Source of the DNA: Paucihalobacter ruber
GTDB taxonomy: Bacteria; Bacteroidota; Bacteroidia; Flavobacteriales; Flavobacteriaceae
Reading direction: 5' to 3'
Assembly: GCF_006494535.1 (NCBI RefSeq)
Contig: NZ_VHIQ01000006.1
Location: 186,001 to 250,000, forward strand
DNA length: 64,000 bases
This document shows positions 56,166-64,000 of this stretch, piece by piece. The notes below the pieces were generated by a model. That model had not been told where the DNA came from. It made no database searches and worked only from the letters and a program-made list of their open reading frames with translations. Position numbers and translations under genes: made by a program. Each line of letters starts with the position of its first letter. Positions within the stretch are counted from its first letter, which is position 1.

Positions 56166-56834
56166 TTACAACAAACCTGCGCGCTTTCGTGACTTTAAAA
56201 AGTCGCTAAGCCTTGAGCTGTTGTGTTGTATATAATTGGTGTAAAGTTTAATAAAAATTAAAGCCGTGATATAAGCATCGCCATTGGCTGTATGGCGGTC
56301 GTGTAAAGCAATACCAAAAAAGTTAGCCAGATGATCTAAACCTAAATTTTTTGGATGTCGATTCAAAGGAATAACGCGCTCAAATAATTGCGCTGTATCG
56401 ATACATTTATTTTTAAGTTTTGGTAAATTCAATCTTTCCAAAGCTGCATTTATCATCGCCATATCAAATGCTACATGGTGTGCCACAAGTACACTGTTTT
56501 CAATAAATTTTAAAAATTTCTGAATGGCATCAGATTCAGTTAATCTCGTTTCATTGCCCGATTTTCGCAATCCGTGAATAGGGGCGCTTTCTCTTTTAAA
56601 ATGTTCTTGTTGAAGGTAAAGTTCTAATCCTTCCGAAGTAAAAATAGTTTTGTTCTTAACCTTAAAAGCGCCAATAGATAGTATTTTATCTGTTTTGGGC
56701 TGTAGTCCGGTAGTTTCGGTATCGAATACAATAAAGGTGGTTTCGTTAATAGAATGGGGTAGTGGTAACTTATTGATAGCCTGGTAGTCTTTCCAGAAAT
56801 CGGGATATTCTTTATGTTGAAACCACTTGAACAT
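56166..56834 (-). CDS. 3'-5' exonuclease, DEDDh family
   Basis: The 222-residue protein has the DnaQ-type exonuclease motifs: ExoI FDTETTGLQPKTDKILSIGA, ExoII HHVAFDMAMINAAL, ExoIII HDRHTANGDAYITALIF (His and Asp of DEDDh). There is no polymerase segment or GIY-YIG extension. It is coupled to the DUF294 gene (1-nt gap), a frequent pairing in bacteria whose joint role is not settled. Its place in front of carboxylase genes is unusual. Confidence 0.88.
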   Translation of the reverse strand: MFKWFQHKEYPDFWKDYQAINKLPLPHSINETTFIVFDTETTGLQPKTDKILSIGAFKVKNKTIFTSEGLELYLQQEHFKRESAPIHGLRKSGNETRLTESDAIQKFLKFIENSVLVAHHVAFDMAMINAALERLNLPKLKNKCIDTAQLFERVIPLNRHPKNLGLDHLANFFGIALHDRHTANGDAYITALIFIKLYTNYIQHNSSRLSDFLKSRKRAGLL

Positions 56835-56835
56835 A

Positions 56836-58719
56836 TTACATGATTTGCGCTAGTTTAAAGCGTATTTGAATAACATTTTGTATTTCTTTTATAGGCTTAA
56901 AGGCCTGCTTGAGTTCGAGTCGGTTGGATTTGCTCAAAAATTCCAGATTTACAAATCTACCACTGTCATTGTTCTTAAGACCTTCCAGAGTTCTAAAAGT
57001 GAGCAAGGTTTTAAAAGCCTCTTTACACGATTGATACAACACCTCATTTTGAGGTTCTAAAGTTGCCAGAAGCTCAAAACGCTTGATGGTACTTTTTGGA
57101 TCGTTCACGCCTTTTTCAAGTACCAGTAATCTCGCGGCATCTACCAAAGGCATCATGGCACGCGCTTTAATATCGAACTGATCGTGGTGTGCGCCGCTGT
57201 CTTCAACAATAAACTTTCTGAAAAAACTAAGCGGTGGCGGATTTTGAAGTGCGTTTAAACCGAGGTAGTTTAAAAATATATCGAATTGGTTTACTGACTT
57301 TTGAATGCTTTCAGACAGTTGCTGCTCTAAAACTTCATCGCCATAAATGCGCTTAAAATCGAAAAATATGGTGCACATCATTACAGATGCTTCCGACGGT
57401 TGCGTAATCCAGTTTTTAAATTGCGCCTGCCATTCAGAAAGAGATAAACACCATTGTGCATTGGAAGCCATCATTTTTGCCGGACATTCTTCAAAACCAA
57501 CAATGGCTAAACCTTTATTGACCTGTTGGGCCATTTCCAAAAAATAGGTTTTAACCCGTTGGTACTCCACTTTGGGAACATCCTCGAAAATTAGTGCATT
57601 GTCTTGGTCTGTAAATAACAGTTGCTCTTCGCGACCCTGACTTCCCAAAGCCAGCCAAGTGAAGGCTGTTGGCGGTTGCTCAGGCATGTTGGTGATGGTG
57701 AGTTCTATCAGGCGCTTGGTAATGTTATTGTTAATACTGCTTACCATACCCGATATAAAATCTATGGGAATGTTGCTGTTTAGATAATTTTCAATAATCA
57801 GCTGTAATTTTAGCCTAATACCGGCCATTTCTTCTATGCTATTAGAGCGCTTGATTTGCTTTAACAATACGGCCGGATTGTTACTGTTAATCACAACCAA
57901 ATCATGAGCAGTCACTATGCCTAAAACTTCACTTTTATTGGTGCCGTCTGCTGTAATACATAAATGCGAAATATCATTTTCCAACATGGTCATTTGGCTT
58001 TCTAAGGCTGAAATATGAGCAGAAAATGTATAAACGGGTTTACTCATAATGGTAGTTACCGGTTCGTTGATTTTAAAAAACCCGGTGGCTATTTTCGATC
58101 TCAGATCTTTGTCGGTAATAATTCCTAAAGGATGATTTTGAGCATTCGTAATGATAACAGAACCTACCTTATGAACCGTCATTAGTTTGGCAGCCTCGGC
58201 AACGCTATGTGCAGCTGAGCAGGTGATTACCGGCGCGCTGTAGGAAACTTTCTGAAAGTTTGGAATATTAAAATCTTTAATTTCAATAAGATCTGGATGG
58301 TTACCTTCAATAGCAAGGTTAGACGCAAAGGTGGTTGCCAAATATTTATGAACGTCAATATTATCTTGTATAATTCTTAGAAATTCACTCGCCGGAAGGG
58401 CATAAATAATTGATTCTTCTATGGCCGATGCTTTCAGTCGATAGACATCATTTCTTAAAATGGCTCTAATCCCAAAGATATCGCCTTCATCACAATGATC
58501 TACCAGCTGTTCGTTTCGGTACAGTCCAACAGCACCATCTTTAACCACATAAAAATAGGGGTGAAGTATATCGTTATAGTTAAACACTAATTCATTTAAT
58601 TCTAAATACTTAACTTCGCATTTAGTAGCAACTGTCATGAGGTCTTCACTGCCGAGTAAATTAAAAGGCGGAAAGTCTTTTAAAAAGTCGAAAATACGCT
58701 GTGAAATGGTATTGCTCAT
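56836..58719 (-). CDS. cNMP-binding, CBS-pair and DUF294 nucleotidyltransferase-like protein
   Basis: The 627-residue cytoplasmic protein reads in order: a cyclic-nucleotide-binding-like domain (about residues 10-125), a CBS pair (about 160-285), a nucleotidyltransferase-like domain with GSQGREEQLLFTDQDNALIF (about 350-375), and a helical C-terminal DUF294 substrate domain. It is the arrangement known from signal-transducing DUF294 proteins (GlnD-like nucleotidyltransferase core). It heads the operon with the exonuclease and the carboxylase. Ligand and target are unknown. Confidence 0.88.
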   Translation of the reverse strand: MSNTISQRIFDFLKDFPPFNLLGSEDLMTVATKCEVKYLELNELVFNYNDILHPYFYVVKDGAVGLYRNEQLVDHCDEGDIFGIRAILRNDVYRLKASAIEESIIYALPASEFLRIIQDNIDVHKYLATTFASNLAIEGNHPDLIEIKDFNIPNFQKVSYSAPVITCSAAHSVAEAAKLMTVHKVGSVIITNAQNHPLGIITDKDLRSKIATGFFKINEPVTTIMSKPVYTFSAHISALESQMTMLENDISHLCITADGTNKSEVLGIVTAHDLVVINSNNPAVLLKQIKRSNSIEEMAGIRLKLQLIIENYLNSNIPIDFISGMVSSINNNITKRLIELTITNMPEQPPTAFTWLALGSQGREEQLLFTDQDNALIFEDVPKVEYQRVKTYFLEMAQQVNKGLAIVGFEECPAKMMASNAQWCLSLSEWQAQFKNWITQPSEASVMMCTIFFDFKRIYGDEVLEQQLSESIQKSVNQFDIFLNYLGLNALQNPPPLSFFRKFIVEDSGAHHDQFDIKARAMMPLVDAARLLVLEKGVNDPKSTIKRFELLATLEPQNEVLYQSCKEAFKTLLTFRTLEGLKNNDSGRFVNLEFLSKSNRLELKQAFKPIKEIQNVIQIRFKLAQIM

Positions 58720-59364
58720 ACCTCCAAAATTACGAAATTTACTACAGAACTAAGGTGATTTTTGTCATGAAGATGAATTGAAGTATTGAAATTATTTAAC
58801 AGGTGTTTTTACCATAGTGTTCAATGAGTTTTTGCACAAAGGTCTCAAAGAATAATTCTCACGCCCGTTTGCCGATAAGAATTGATAACACTGATGACGC
58901 AGAAACTTTTCAAACAATAACTTTAGCTTTAAACTTAAGTTTTGTAATTATTGTCAAAAAAGCAAAAATAAATATTAGTGTAACTCTGCTACCTCTCTGC
59001 GATACTCTTTGCAAGAATTAAAATTGAAGAAATTTTTAATAATTTAAATGACCTAAATCAATAACAATAAAGATAATGATAAATCTAAAAGTAATCTTAA
59101 TAACATTGATAAAAATCATGGCATTTCATTGTTCAAATTATCATATAATTAATTTTCAATTGTGATGGATATCTCAATTTTAACATTCAATATTTTGGTT
59201 ATTGTTTTTTTTTTTTTAATTTGTTGAAATTCAATAAAAAATCAAGTAATAAAAAGCATTTTCAGATTTAATTTAAAATAAGAGAAAGTTATTAAAGGTA
59301 ATCATTATCTGTGATTATTATTCAAACTTATTTTTAGAGATATAAATCATCTAATAAATTTATT
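58720..59364. other. Gene-free region (about 645 bp)
   Basis: Very AT-rich, with a 14-nt poly-T tract near 59204-59217. A short open frame at 58824-59021 has no convincing coding character. Two tiny hydrophobic frames lie near 59077 and 59164. The piece near 58855-58910 (AATAATTCTCACGC..., GATGACGCAGAAAC) resembles decayed intergenic sequence seen in other Bacteroidetes. No promoter for the ferredoxin gene stands out. Confidence 0.5.
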
Positions 59365-59949
59365 ATGAAAAATTTAAGCTATTTTGGAGTTTTCGCAATT
59401 CTAATTTTATGTTTTACGTGTACAGAAGATACTTCTTCCACATTAACATTTACAGATATCGAAGAAAAGTATTCTTTTGCCAAACCGTTGAGTCATAAAT
59501 CAAAAGAGAATATTCTGATAAAGTTTGGTAGTGTTAATAACTATGATAAGTACTTAGAAAATTTAAAAACCTTTAAAACGGATGCTACCAGTGAGTCAAC
59601 AGTTCTTTCGAGAATGTTAGCCGTCTATGTGGTAACTTATAATATATTTGGAGACAATAGTAGCTTACATACTCAATTTGATTGCGCAGACGACCAGTAC
59701 ATTTTAGATGCAGCTTTAGAAAGCAGCATTGATTTACCTTATTCCTGTATGGCTGGGGCATGTTCAACTTGTGTTGCATTATTAAACGATGGAATCGTTG
59801 ATCAGTCCGATCAATCCTTTTTGGATGATGACTGCATAGTTAAAGGATATGTTGCTCTTTGTGCAGCTTATCCAAGATCTGATATCGATATTACAACCCA
59901 TTATGAAAGCGAAATGAACTGTGACCCTTTTATTATAATTAAAGATTAA
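59365..59949 (+). CDS. Exported plant-type [2Fe-2S] ferredoxin, probable lipoprotein
   Basis: The 194-residue protein starts with a signal peptide ([18 protein letters not shown]) ending at Cys16/Cys19, of which Cys19 is the likelier lipid anchor, followed by the acidic TEDTSS. After a 65-residue helical linker comes a complete plant/cyanobacterial-type ferredoxin domain (about residues 87-185). [20 protein letters not shown] holds the first ligand, and the ligands Cys128, Cys133, Cys136 and Cys166 have exact C-x4-C-x2-C-x29-C spacing. [19 protein letters not shown] matches the plant form closely. Electron transfer outside the cytoplasm is unusual. The next gene follows by 4 nt. Confidence 0.85.
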   Translation: MKNLSYFGVFAILILCFTCTEDTSSTLTFTDIEEKYSFAKPLSHKSKENILIKFGSVNNYDKYLENLKTFKTDATSESTVLSRMLAVYVVTYNIFGDNSSLHTQFDCADDQYILDAALESSIDLPYSCMAGACSTCVALLNDGIVDQSDQSFLDDDCIVKGYVALCAAYPRSDIDITTHYESEMNCDPFIIIKD

Positions 59950-59953
59950 TACA

Positions 59954-60625
59954 ATGAAAAATTACCTCATAAGCCTATTTTTATTAAATATTTTTATGGC
60001 ATTGGCCCAAAATACTTATGTTCCCGATGAATTTGATTATTTAAACCATAATTACAAGTATTTAGATTCAAACTTTAATATCAGCATAGATTCTAGTTCG
60101 TTTAATGAAACTATTAGAAAATATAAGTTCATCGAAGAGCGTATAATAACATATCGAGATTCTCTGAGTGTGGTTTTGATGACCGAGTTTGGGGATTGGC
60201 GAAGAACTAGAATAGCCGAACTACGAATAAATTATTCTTGGGAAAGGGTTGGACATCATTTATGGAAGAAGGAAAATGAAATAAGGCAACTAGGTAAGCA
60301 ATTAAATATAGAGCAACCTTACAGACTGCAAGAATTATTTTATTATCCAGAAGGCAATATAACCGTAATCAAAATAATTGAAGACTTAAGAAAGGAGTTG
60401 ATTGAGAAATTTGAATCGGAAGATCTCAAAACAATGGATAATGCTAATCTTATGAAATTTGCATTTAACCGTAATCCGGATGTCTTAAATTTAAAAATAG
60501 CGATTCTTCATAGAAAAAGTATAGAAAGATTCAAAGACCGCCATGGAAGATTACCAAATGAATCAGAAAAGGAAAAACTTGGTTTAAGTTGTGGTGCTGA
60601 AAATTGTTGTCAATTAGACAATTGA
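59954..60625 (+). CDS. Secreted partner of the ferredoxin, unknown function
   Basis: The 223-residue protein has a signal peptide (KNYLISLFLLNIFMALAQ). The mature part is helical and charged. A C-terminal segment (RFKDRHGRLPNESEKEKL, then LSCGAENCCQLDN) carries a cysteine cluster CGAENCC that could bind metal or form disulfides. It follows the exported ferredoxin gene by 4 nt and very likely forms one operon. Family not recognised; an electron donor or acceptor role is only a guess. Confidence 0.72.
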   Translation: MKNYLISLFLLNIFMALAQNTYVPDEFDYLNHNYKYLDSNFNISIDSSSFNETIRKYKFIEERIITYRDSLSVVLMTEFGDWRRTRIAELRINYSWERVGHHLWKKENEIRQLGKQLNIEQPYRLQELFYYPEGNITVIKIIEDLRKELIEKFESEDLKTMDNANLMKFAFNRNPDVLNLKIAILHRKSIERFKDRHGRLPNESEKEKLGLSCGAENCCQLDN

Positions 60626-60716
60626 TTAAGTTTTAGCGTTGAACAATATTAAATTAATTTAGTTTTGTCCACTACCATTAGCCAGATAAAAGAATATAGT
60701 TTGAATTGAAACACTC

Positions 60717-61307
60717 TTAAATTTTTAACGACTTCTTAATTTTTTGTACTATAAATAAATAGTAGTCTCGGTTTTCACCAACAAAGTGATTATTGGTTTG
60801 GCTATGGGTTAAAAGATACAAAAACTCTGAAATTGAGATTAATTTTAGAGCTTCTACTTCTTCATCATCCGGTTTAAGTTCTTCAATATTTACGGTTAAT
60901 TCTGCGATAAACACATGATGAAATTCGTAGTCTTTAATTTGTCCGTTATTGTAATTTTTACAGTGTTTGTGAATGCCAATTTTGGTGAGTTGTTCAGGTT
61001 TTAATAACAATCCGAGTTCTTCACGAGTTTCTCTAATGGCAGCATTTATGAGCGATTCACCGGCGTCAACATGACCGGCAGCGGACACATCCCATAGAAG
61101 TGGATAAATACTTTTTTTATGCGAGCGTTGTTGAAGTAGAATTTCTCCATTTTTGGTGTAAAGCCAAAGGTGAATGGTATTGTGATACCAACCGTTGCGG
61201 TGCGCATCGTCTTTAAGAGCAACTTTACCCGTGGGCGCACCGCTTTCGGTGACGATATCTATATATTCTTCTGAAGTTTTATTCAAAATAACTAAACTTT
61301 TCTCCAC
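60717..61307 (-). CDS. NUDIX hydrolase (YfcD/isopentenyl-isomerase-like)
   Basis: The 196-residue protein has the Nudix box GHVDAGESLINAAIRETREELGL (G-x5-E-x7-R-E-x2-E-E-x-G/L pattern). The N-terminal EYIDIVTESGAPTGKVALKDDAHRNGWYHNTIHLWLY resembles isopentenyl-diphosphate isomerase-like and YfcD-like Nudix proteins, but the isomerase active-site cysteine is not evident, so a nucleoside-diphosphate-type hydrolase is more likely. Its start overlaps the end of the M42 peptidase gene by 29 nt, so translation is probably coupled. Confidence 0.85.
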   Translation of the reverse strand: MEKSLVILNKTSEEYIDIVTESGAPTGKVALKDDAHRNGWYHNTIHLWLYTKNGEILLQQRSHKKSIYPLLWDVSAAGHVDAGESLINAAIRETREELGLLLKPEQLTKIGIHKHCKNYNNGQIKDYEFHHVFIAELTVNIEELKPDDEEVEALKLISISEFLYLLTHSQTNNHFVGENRDYYLFIVQKIKKSLKI

Positions 61308-62367
61308 TTTTAATATTGAGTAAAGATTCGTAAATTAACCTGATGACGTTTTCAACATCATCTTTATGAACCATTTCAACCGTTGTATGCATATATCTTA
61401 ACGGTAAGGAAATCAACGCTGAAGCCACCCCGCCGTTGCTGTAGGCAAAAGCATCGGTATCGGTGCCTGTGGCTCTTGATAATGCCGAGCGCTGAAACGG
61501 TATTTTGTTCTTTTCGGCGGTATCGGTGATTAAATCTCTTAATTTTTGCTGCACAGCCGGAGCGTAAGCTACCACCGGACCTTTACCAATTTCGGCATAT
61601 CCCTGAATTTTTTGGTTAATCATCGGGGTAGTGGTATCGTGGGTAACGTCGGTAACAATGGCTACGTTTGGTTTAATGGTTTGTGTAATCATTTCAGCAC
61701 CACGCAAACCAATTTCTTCTTGAACTGAATTGGTGATGTATAAACCAAAAGGTAGTTTCTTTTTATTTTCGTGAAGTAATCTGGCTACTTCTGCAATCAT
61801 AAAACCTCCCATACGGTTATCGAGCGCACGACAAACAAATTTATCGTTGTTTAAAATATGAAATTCGTCAGGATAGGTAATCACACAGCCTACATGAATG
61901 CCCATTTTTTCAACTTCGGCTTTGTCTTTGGCACCAACATCAATGGTAATGTTTTCGGGTTTTGGCGCTTCTTCTTTAGATTTATCCCGTGTATGAATGG
62001 CAGGCCAGCCAAACACACCTTTTACAATGCCGTTTTTGGTGTGAATGTCTACAATTTTACTCGGCGCAATTTGATGATCGCTGCCGCCGTTTCTAATAAC
62101 ATAAATCAAACCGTTATCGGTGATATAGTTAACGTACCACGAAATTTCATCGGCATGACCTTCAATCACCACCTTGTAATCTGCTTCGGGATTAATAACG
62201 CCAACTGCTGTTCCGTAAGTGTCTGTTATAAAAGTATCAACGTAAGGTTTTAAATATTCCATCCATATTTTTTGTCCGTTCCATTCGTAACCGGTAGGAG
62301 CTGCATTATTCAAATAGTTTTTTAAAAACTCCATTGACTTTTTGTTGAGTACGTTCTTTTTCGCCAT
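61279..62367 (-). CDS. M42 family metallopeptidase (glutamyl/lysyl aminopeptidase type)
   Basis: The 362-residue cytoplasmic enzyme is a tetrahedral dizinc aminopeptidase. EGHADEISWYV gives the first His/Asp ligands, RALDNRMGGF the bridging aspartate, SVQEEIGLRGAE the catalytic glutamates, VTDVTHDTT an aspartate and RYMHTTVEMVHKDD the final histidine. The order and length match the M42 family. It overlaps the NUDIX gene by 29 nt. Its own start (MAKKNVLNKKSMEFLKNYL) is followed by the conserved N-terminal helix. Confidence 0.93.
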   Translation of the reverse strand: MAKKNVLNKKSMEFLKNYLNNAAPTGYEWNGQKIWMEYLKPYVDTFITDTYGTAVGVINPEADYKVVIEGHADEISWYVNYITDNGLIYVIRNGGSDHQIAPSKIVDIHTKNGIVKGVFGWPAIHTRDKSKEEAPKPENITIDVGAKDKAEVEKMGIHVGCVITYPDEFHILNNDKFVCRALDNRMGGFMIAEVARLLHENKKKLPFGLYITNSVQEEIGLRGAEMITQTIKPNVAIVTDVTHDTTTPMINQKIQGYAEIGKGPVVAYAPAVQQKLRDLITDTAEKNKIPFQRSALSRATGTDTDAFAYSNGGVASALISLPLRYMHTTVEMVHKDDVENVIRLIYESLLNIKSGEKFSYFE

Positions 62368-62509
62368 TAATATGTATATTTAAGGTTTTTGAATTGGTTA
62401 AATGTTTGTAAAATTAAAATGATTTTTCTGAAAAGCCTATACAAACTGCACAAAGCTTGTAACAAATTTTTAAATAGTGAGTCCAATACGTAAATCCAAT
62501 TAAATCGTT

Positions 62510-63400
62510 ATGCAATTAGTAATAAAAAATCTTACCAAAACTTATAAAAATGGCGTAAAAGCCTTAGATGATATCAATATTGAAATAGGAGCCGGTATGT
62601 TTGGCTTACTTGGTCCTAATGGTGCCGGTAAATCTACCTTAATGCGCACCATTGCCACCTTACAAAGTCCCGATTCAGGCAGTATCACCTTTGGCGATAT
62701 CGATGTGCTGAATGATAAAATGGCTTTAAGAAAGTTATTGGGTTATTTGCCGCAATCGTTTGGTGTATATCCAAAATTGTCGGCCGAAGCTTTGCTGGAC
62801 TATTTCGCTACCTTGAAAGGTATTTCATCTAAAACAGAGAGAGAAGCTATTGTAAAAGAAGTTTTAGAAATTACTAATTTATACGATGTTAGAAAAAAAC
62901 ATGTAGCAGGATATTCTGGTGGAATGAAACAGCGTTTCGGCATCGCACAATTACTGCTCAATAACCCAAAATTAATCATTGTAGATGAACCTACTGCAGG
63001 TTTAGACCCGGCCGAACGTCATAGATTTCTTAATGTTCTGCGCGAAGTTGGCACCAATTGCACGGTAATTTTTTCAACTCACATTGTTGACGATGTGAAG
63101 GAATTATGCAAGGAAATGGCTATTCTAAACGGTGGAAGAATTTTACAACATAGCACACCGGCACAAGCTACTCAGGAATTGGAAGGAAAAATCTGGACCA
63201 AAATAATTGAGCGCGATGAGCTTGAGGCCAACGAAGCCATGTACAACATATTATCTTCTAATTACAATCAGGACAATACACTTAACATTAGAGTTTATAG
63301 CGATGAGCAACCGTCGTCTGATTTTAAACGCGCCAATGCGCAGTTAGACGATGTGTACTTTATTGCTTTAAAAGGTGATATAGAAAATCCTGTTGTTTAA
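62510..63400 (+). CDS. ABC exporter ATP-binding protein
   Basis: The 296-residue protein has Walker A GPNGAGKSTLM, Q-loop LPQSFGVYP, signature YSGGMKQRFG, Walker B LIIVDEPTAGLD and H-loop IFSTHIVDD. A C-terminal segment of about 70 residues follows the ATPase. It powers the permease encoded 17 nt downstream, of the ABC-2 type. This pairing with a large permease/M1-peptidase protein is common in Bacteroidetes. Substrate unknown. Confidence 0.93.
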   Translation: MQLVIKNLTKTYKNGVKALDDINIEIGAGMFGLLGPNGAGKSTLMRTIATLQSPDSGSITFGDIDVLNDKMALRKLLGYLPQSFGVYPKLSAEALLDYFATLKGISSKTEREAIVKEVLEITNLYDVRKKHVAGYSGGMKQRFGIAQLLLNNPKLIIVDEPTAGLDPAERHRFLNVLREVGTNCTVIFSTHIVDDVKELCKEMAILNGGRILQHSTPAQATQELEGKIWTKIIERDELEANEAMYNILSSNYNQDNTLNIRVYSDEQPSSDFKRANAQLDDVYFIALKGDIENPVV

Positions 63401-63417
63401 TTACTTAAAGATATCTC

Positions 63418-64000
63418 ATGTTTTCAACCATATTTAAACACGAATTTACCTATTGGATTAAAAAACCGGCAACCTATATCTACTGCGCTATCTTCTTTGT
63501 GTTGGCGGTATTTTTAGCGGCGTCTTCCGCAGGTATTTTCGATAGTATTACTGTAACCACCGGTTCTTCGAACATTGTAAACTCGCCAATTGCTATTAAC
63601 GGACTTTTTAATGCGTTAACTATACTTATTTTCTTTTTGTTTCCCTCGATAGTTGGGGTTTCTATTTATAGAGATTATAAGAGTGAAATGCATACTATTT
63701 TATATTCATACCCTTTTACAAAAGCCAATTATTTGTTTGCTAAATTTTTTAGCGCTATTCTGGTAGTAACCCTTATTGTGATTGCCATTGGTATAGGAAT
63801 GTTTATTGGTTTTAGACTTCCCGGTACCAATTCAGAAATTGTTGGTGCCTTTAGTTTACAAGCCTATTTACACAGTTATTTGGTGTATATCTTACCTAAT
63901 ATTTTGTTGTTTGGTGCCATTGTTTTTGCGGTGGTAACTTTTACCAGAAATATTGCGGCGGGTTTTATAACCGTAGTTTTAATTTTATTGGCGCAAGGAT
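63418..64000 (+). CDS. ABC-2 type permease, possibly fused to M1 aminopeptidase (partial)
   Basis: The visible 194 codons start MFSTIFKHEFTYWIKKPATYIYC and show four or five membrane helices (about residues 20-40, 60-80, 105-130 and 155-180). The block FPSIVGVSIYRDYKSEMHTILYSYPFTKANYLFAKF is the ABC-2 permease pattern. The gene continues past the right edge. Many Bacteroidetes proteins of this type are about 1200 residues with a C-terminal M1 peptidase domain; this cannot be checked here. Confidence 0.8.
   Translation, partial: MFSTIFKHEFTYWIKKPATYIYCAIFFVLAVFLAASSAGIFDSITVTTGSSNIVNSPIAINGLFNALTILIFFLFPSIVGVSIYRDYKSEMHTILYSYPFTKANYLFAKFFSAILVVTLIVIAIGIGMFIGFRLPGTNSEIVGAFSLQAYLHSYLVYILPNILLFGAIVFAVVTFTRNIAAGFITVVLILLAQG

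Noticed and set aside
58824-59021. Open frame of 65 codons in the spacer before the ferredoxin gene
   Set aside because: No start signal, no recognisable domain and composition like non-coding sequence; it resembles decayed intergenic DNA.
59077-59227. Two tiny hydrophobic frames near the poly-T tract
   Set aside because: Hydrophobicity arises from T-rich sequence; there is no supporting context.

Overview
The window looks like a chromosomal segment of a marine or aquatic Flavobacteriaceae-type Bacteroidetes. The supporting signs are an AT-rich genome, several starts preceded by the Bacteroidetes promoter (TTTG or TTG, about 20 nt, then TAnnTTTG), a GLPGLI-family protein, a BatA-type vWA protein, DUF4834 and DUF3667 proteins, an OMP_b-brl_3 type beta-barrel receptor, bacillithiol synthesis (bshB1), and a pair of PLP enzymes of the kind that make sulfonolipids in gliding flavobacteria. 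No phage, insertion sequence, CRISPR array or rRNA was seen. The only tRNA found is tRNA-His.

Left part (1-15.9 kb): fumC (cut by the window edge), a tiny membrane protein, tRNA-His, bshB1 with an unusual 91-bp tandem duplication over its start, a trans-sulfuration PLP enzyme, a set of small membrane proteins including a 34-residue one, mscL, an outer-membrane beta-barrel receptor, arsC, prfB with its programmed +1 frameshift, a secreted metzincin-like protease, threonine aldolase, YbaB and oligopeptidase B.

Lipid and surface part (15.9-26.1 kb): a cystathionine beta-synthase-like enzyme next to a serine-palmitoyltransferase-like enzyme, then a convergent GNAT-type acyltransferase and a beta-barrel protein. 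I read these as a probable capnine (sulfonolipid) locus with a candidate N-acyltransferase. They are followed by DUF4834, YfhO, a GT4 glycosyltransferase and a polysaccharide flippase, probably for a surface glycan.

Middle part (26-40.6 kb): an Asn/Arg-rich secreted protein; DUF3667 protein behind a perfect 20-bp palindrome; uvrA; an ECF sigma factor whose start codon lies in a predicted leader stem, followed by a 47-residue ORF; an endonuclease III without any cysteine; bcp; a large conserved unknown; an MBL hydrolase; and an operon of BatA-type protein, a dihydroorotase homologue lacking its HxH metal motif, a Tic20/DUF4870-like protein and an esterase.

Right part (40.6-64 kb): a long non-coding stretch; a lipoprotein, coiled-coil, DUF2254 and AI-2E run; GLPGLI; an HMA-CDF fusion transporter; two secreted hydrolases; a TSUP permease; a five-gene operon linking a cNMP/CBS/DUF294 protein and a DEDDh exonuclease to a three-subunit acyl-CoA carboxylase; an exported plant-type [2Fe-2S] ferredoxin with a small secreted partner; NUDIX and M42 genes; and the start of an ABC exporter cut by the right edge. 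All functions are inferred from sequence reading alone; no database search was run.
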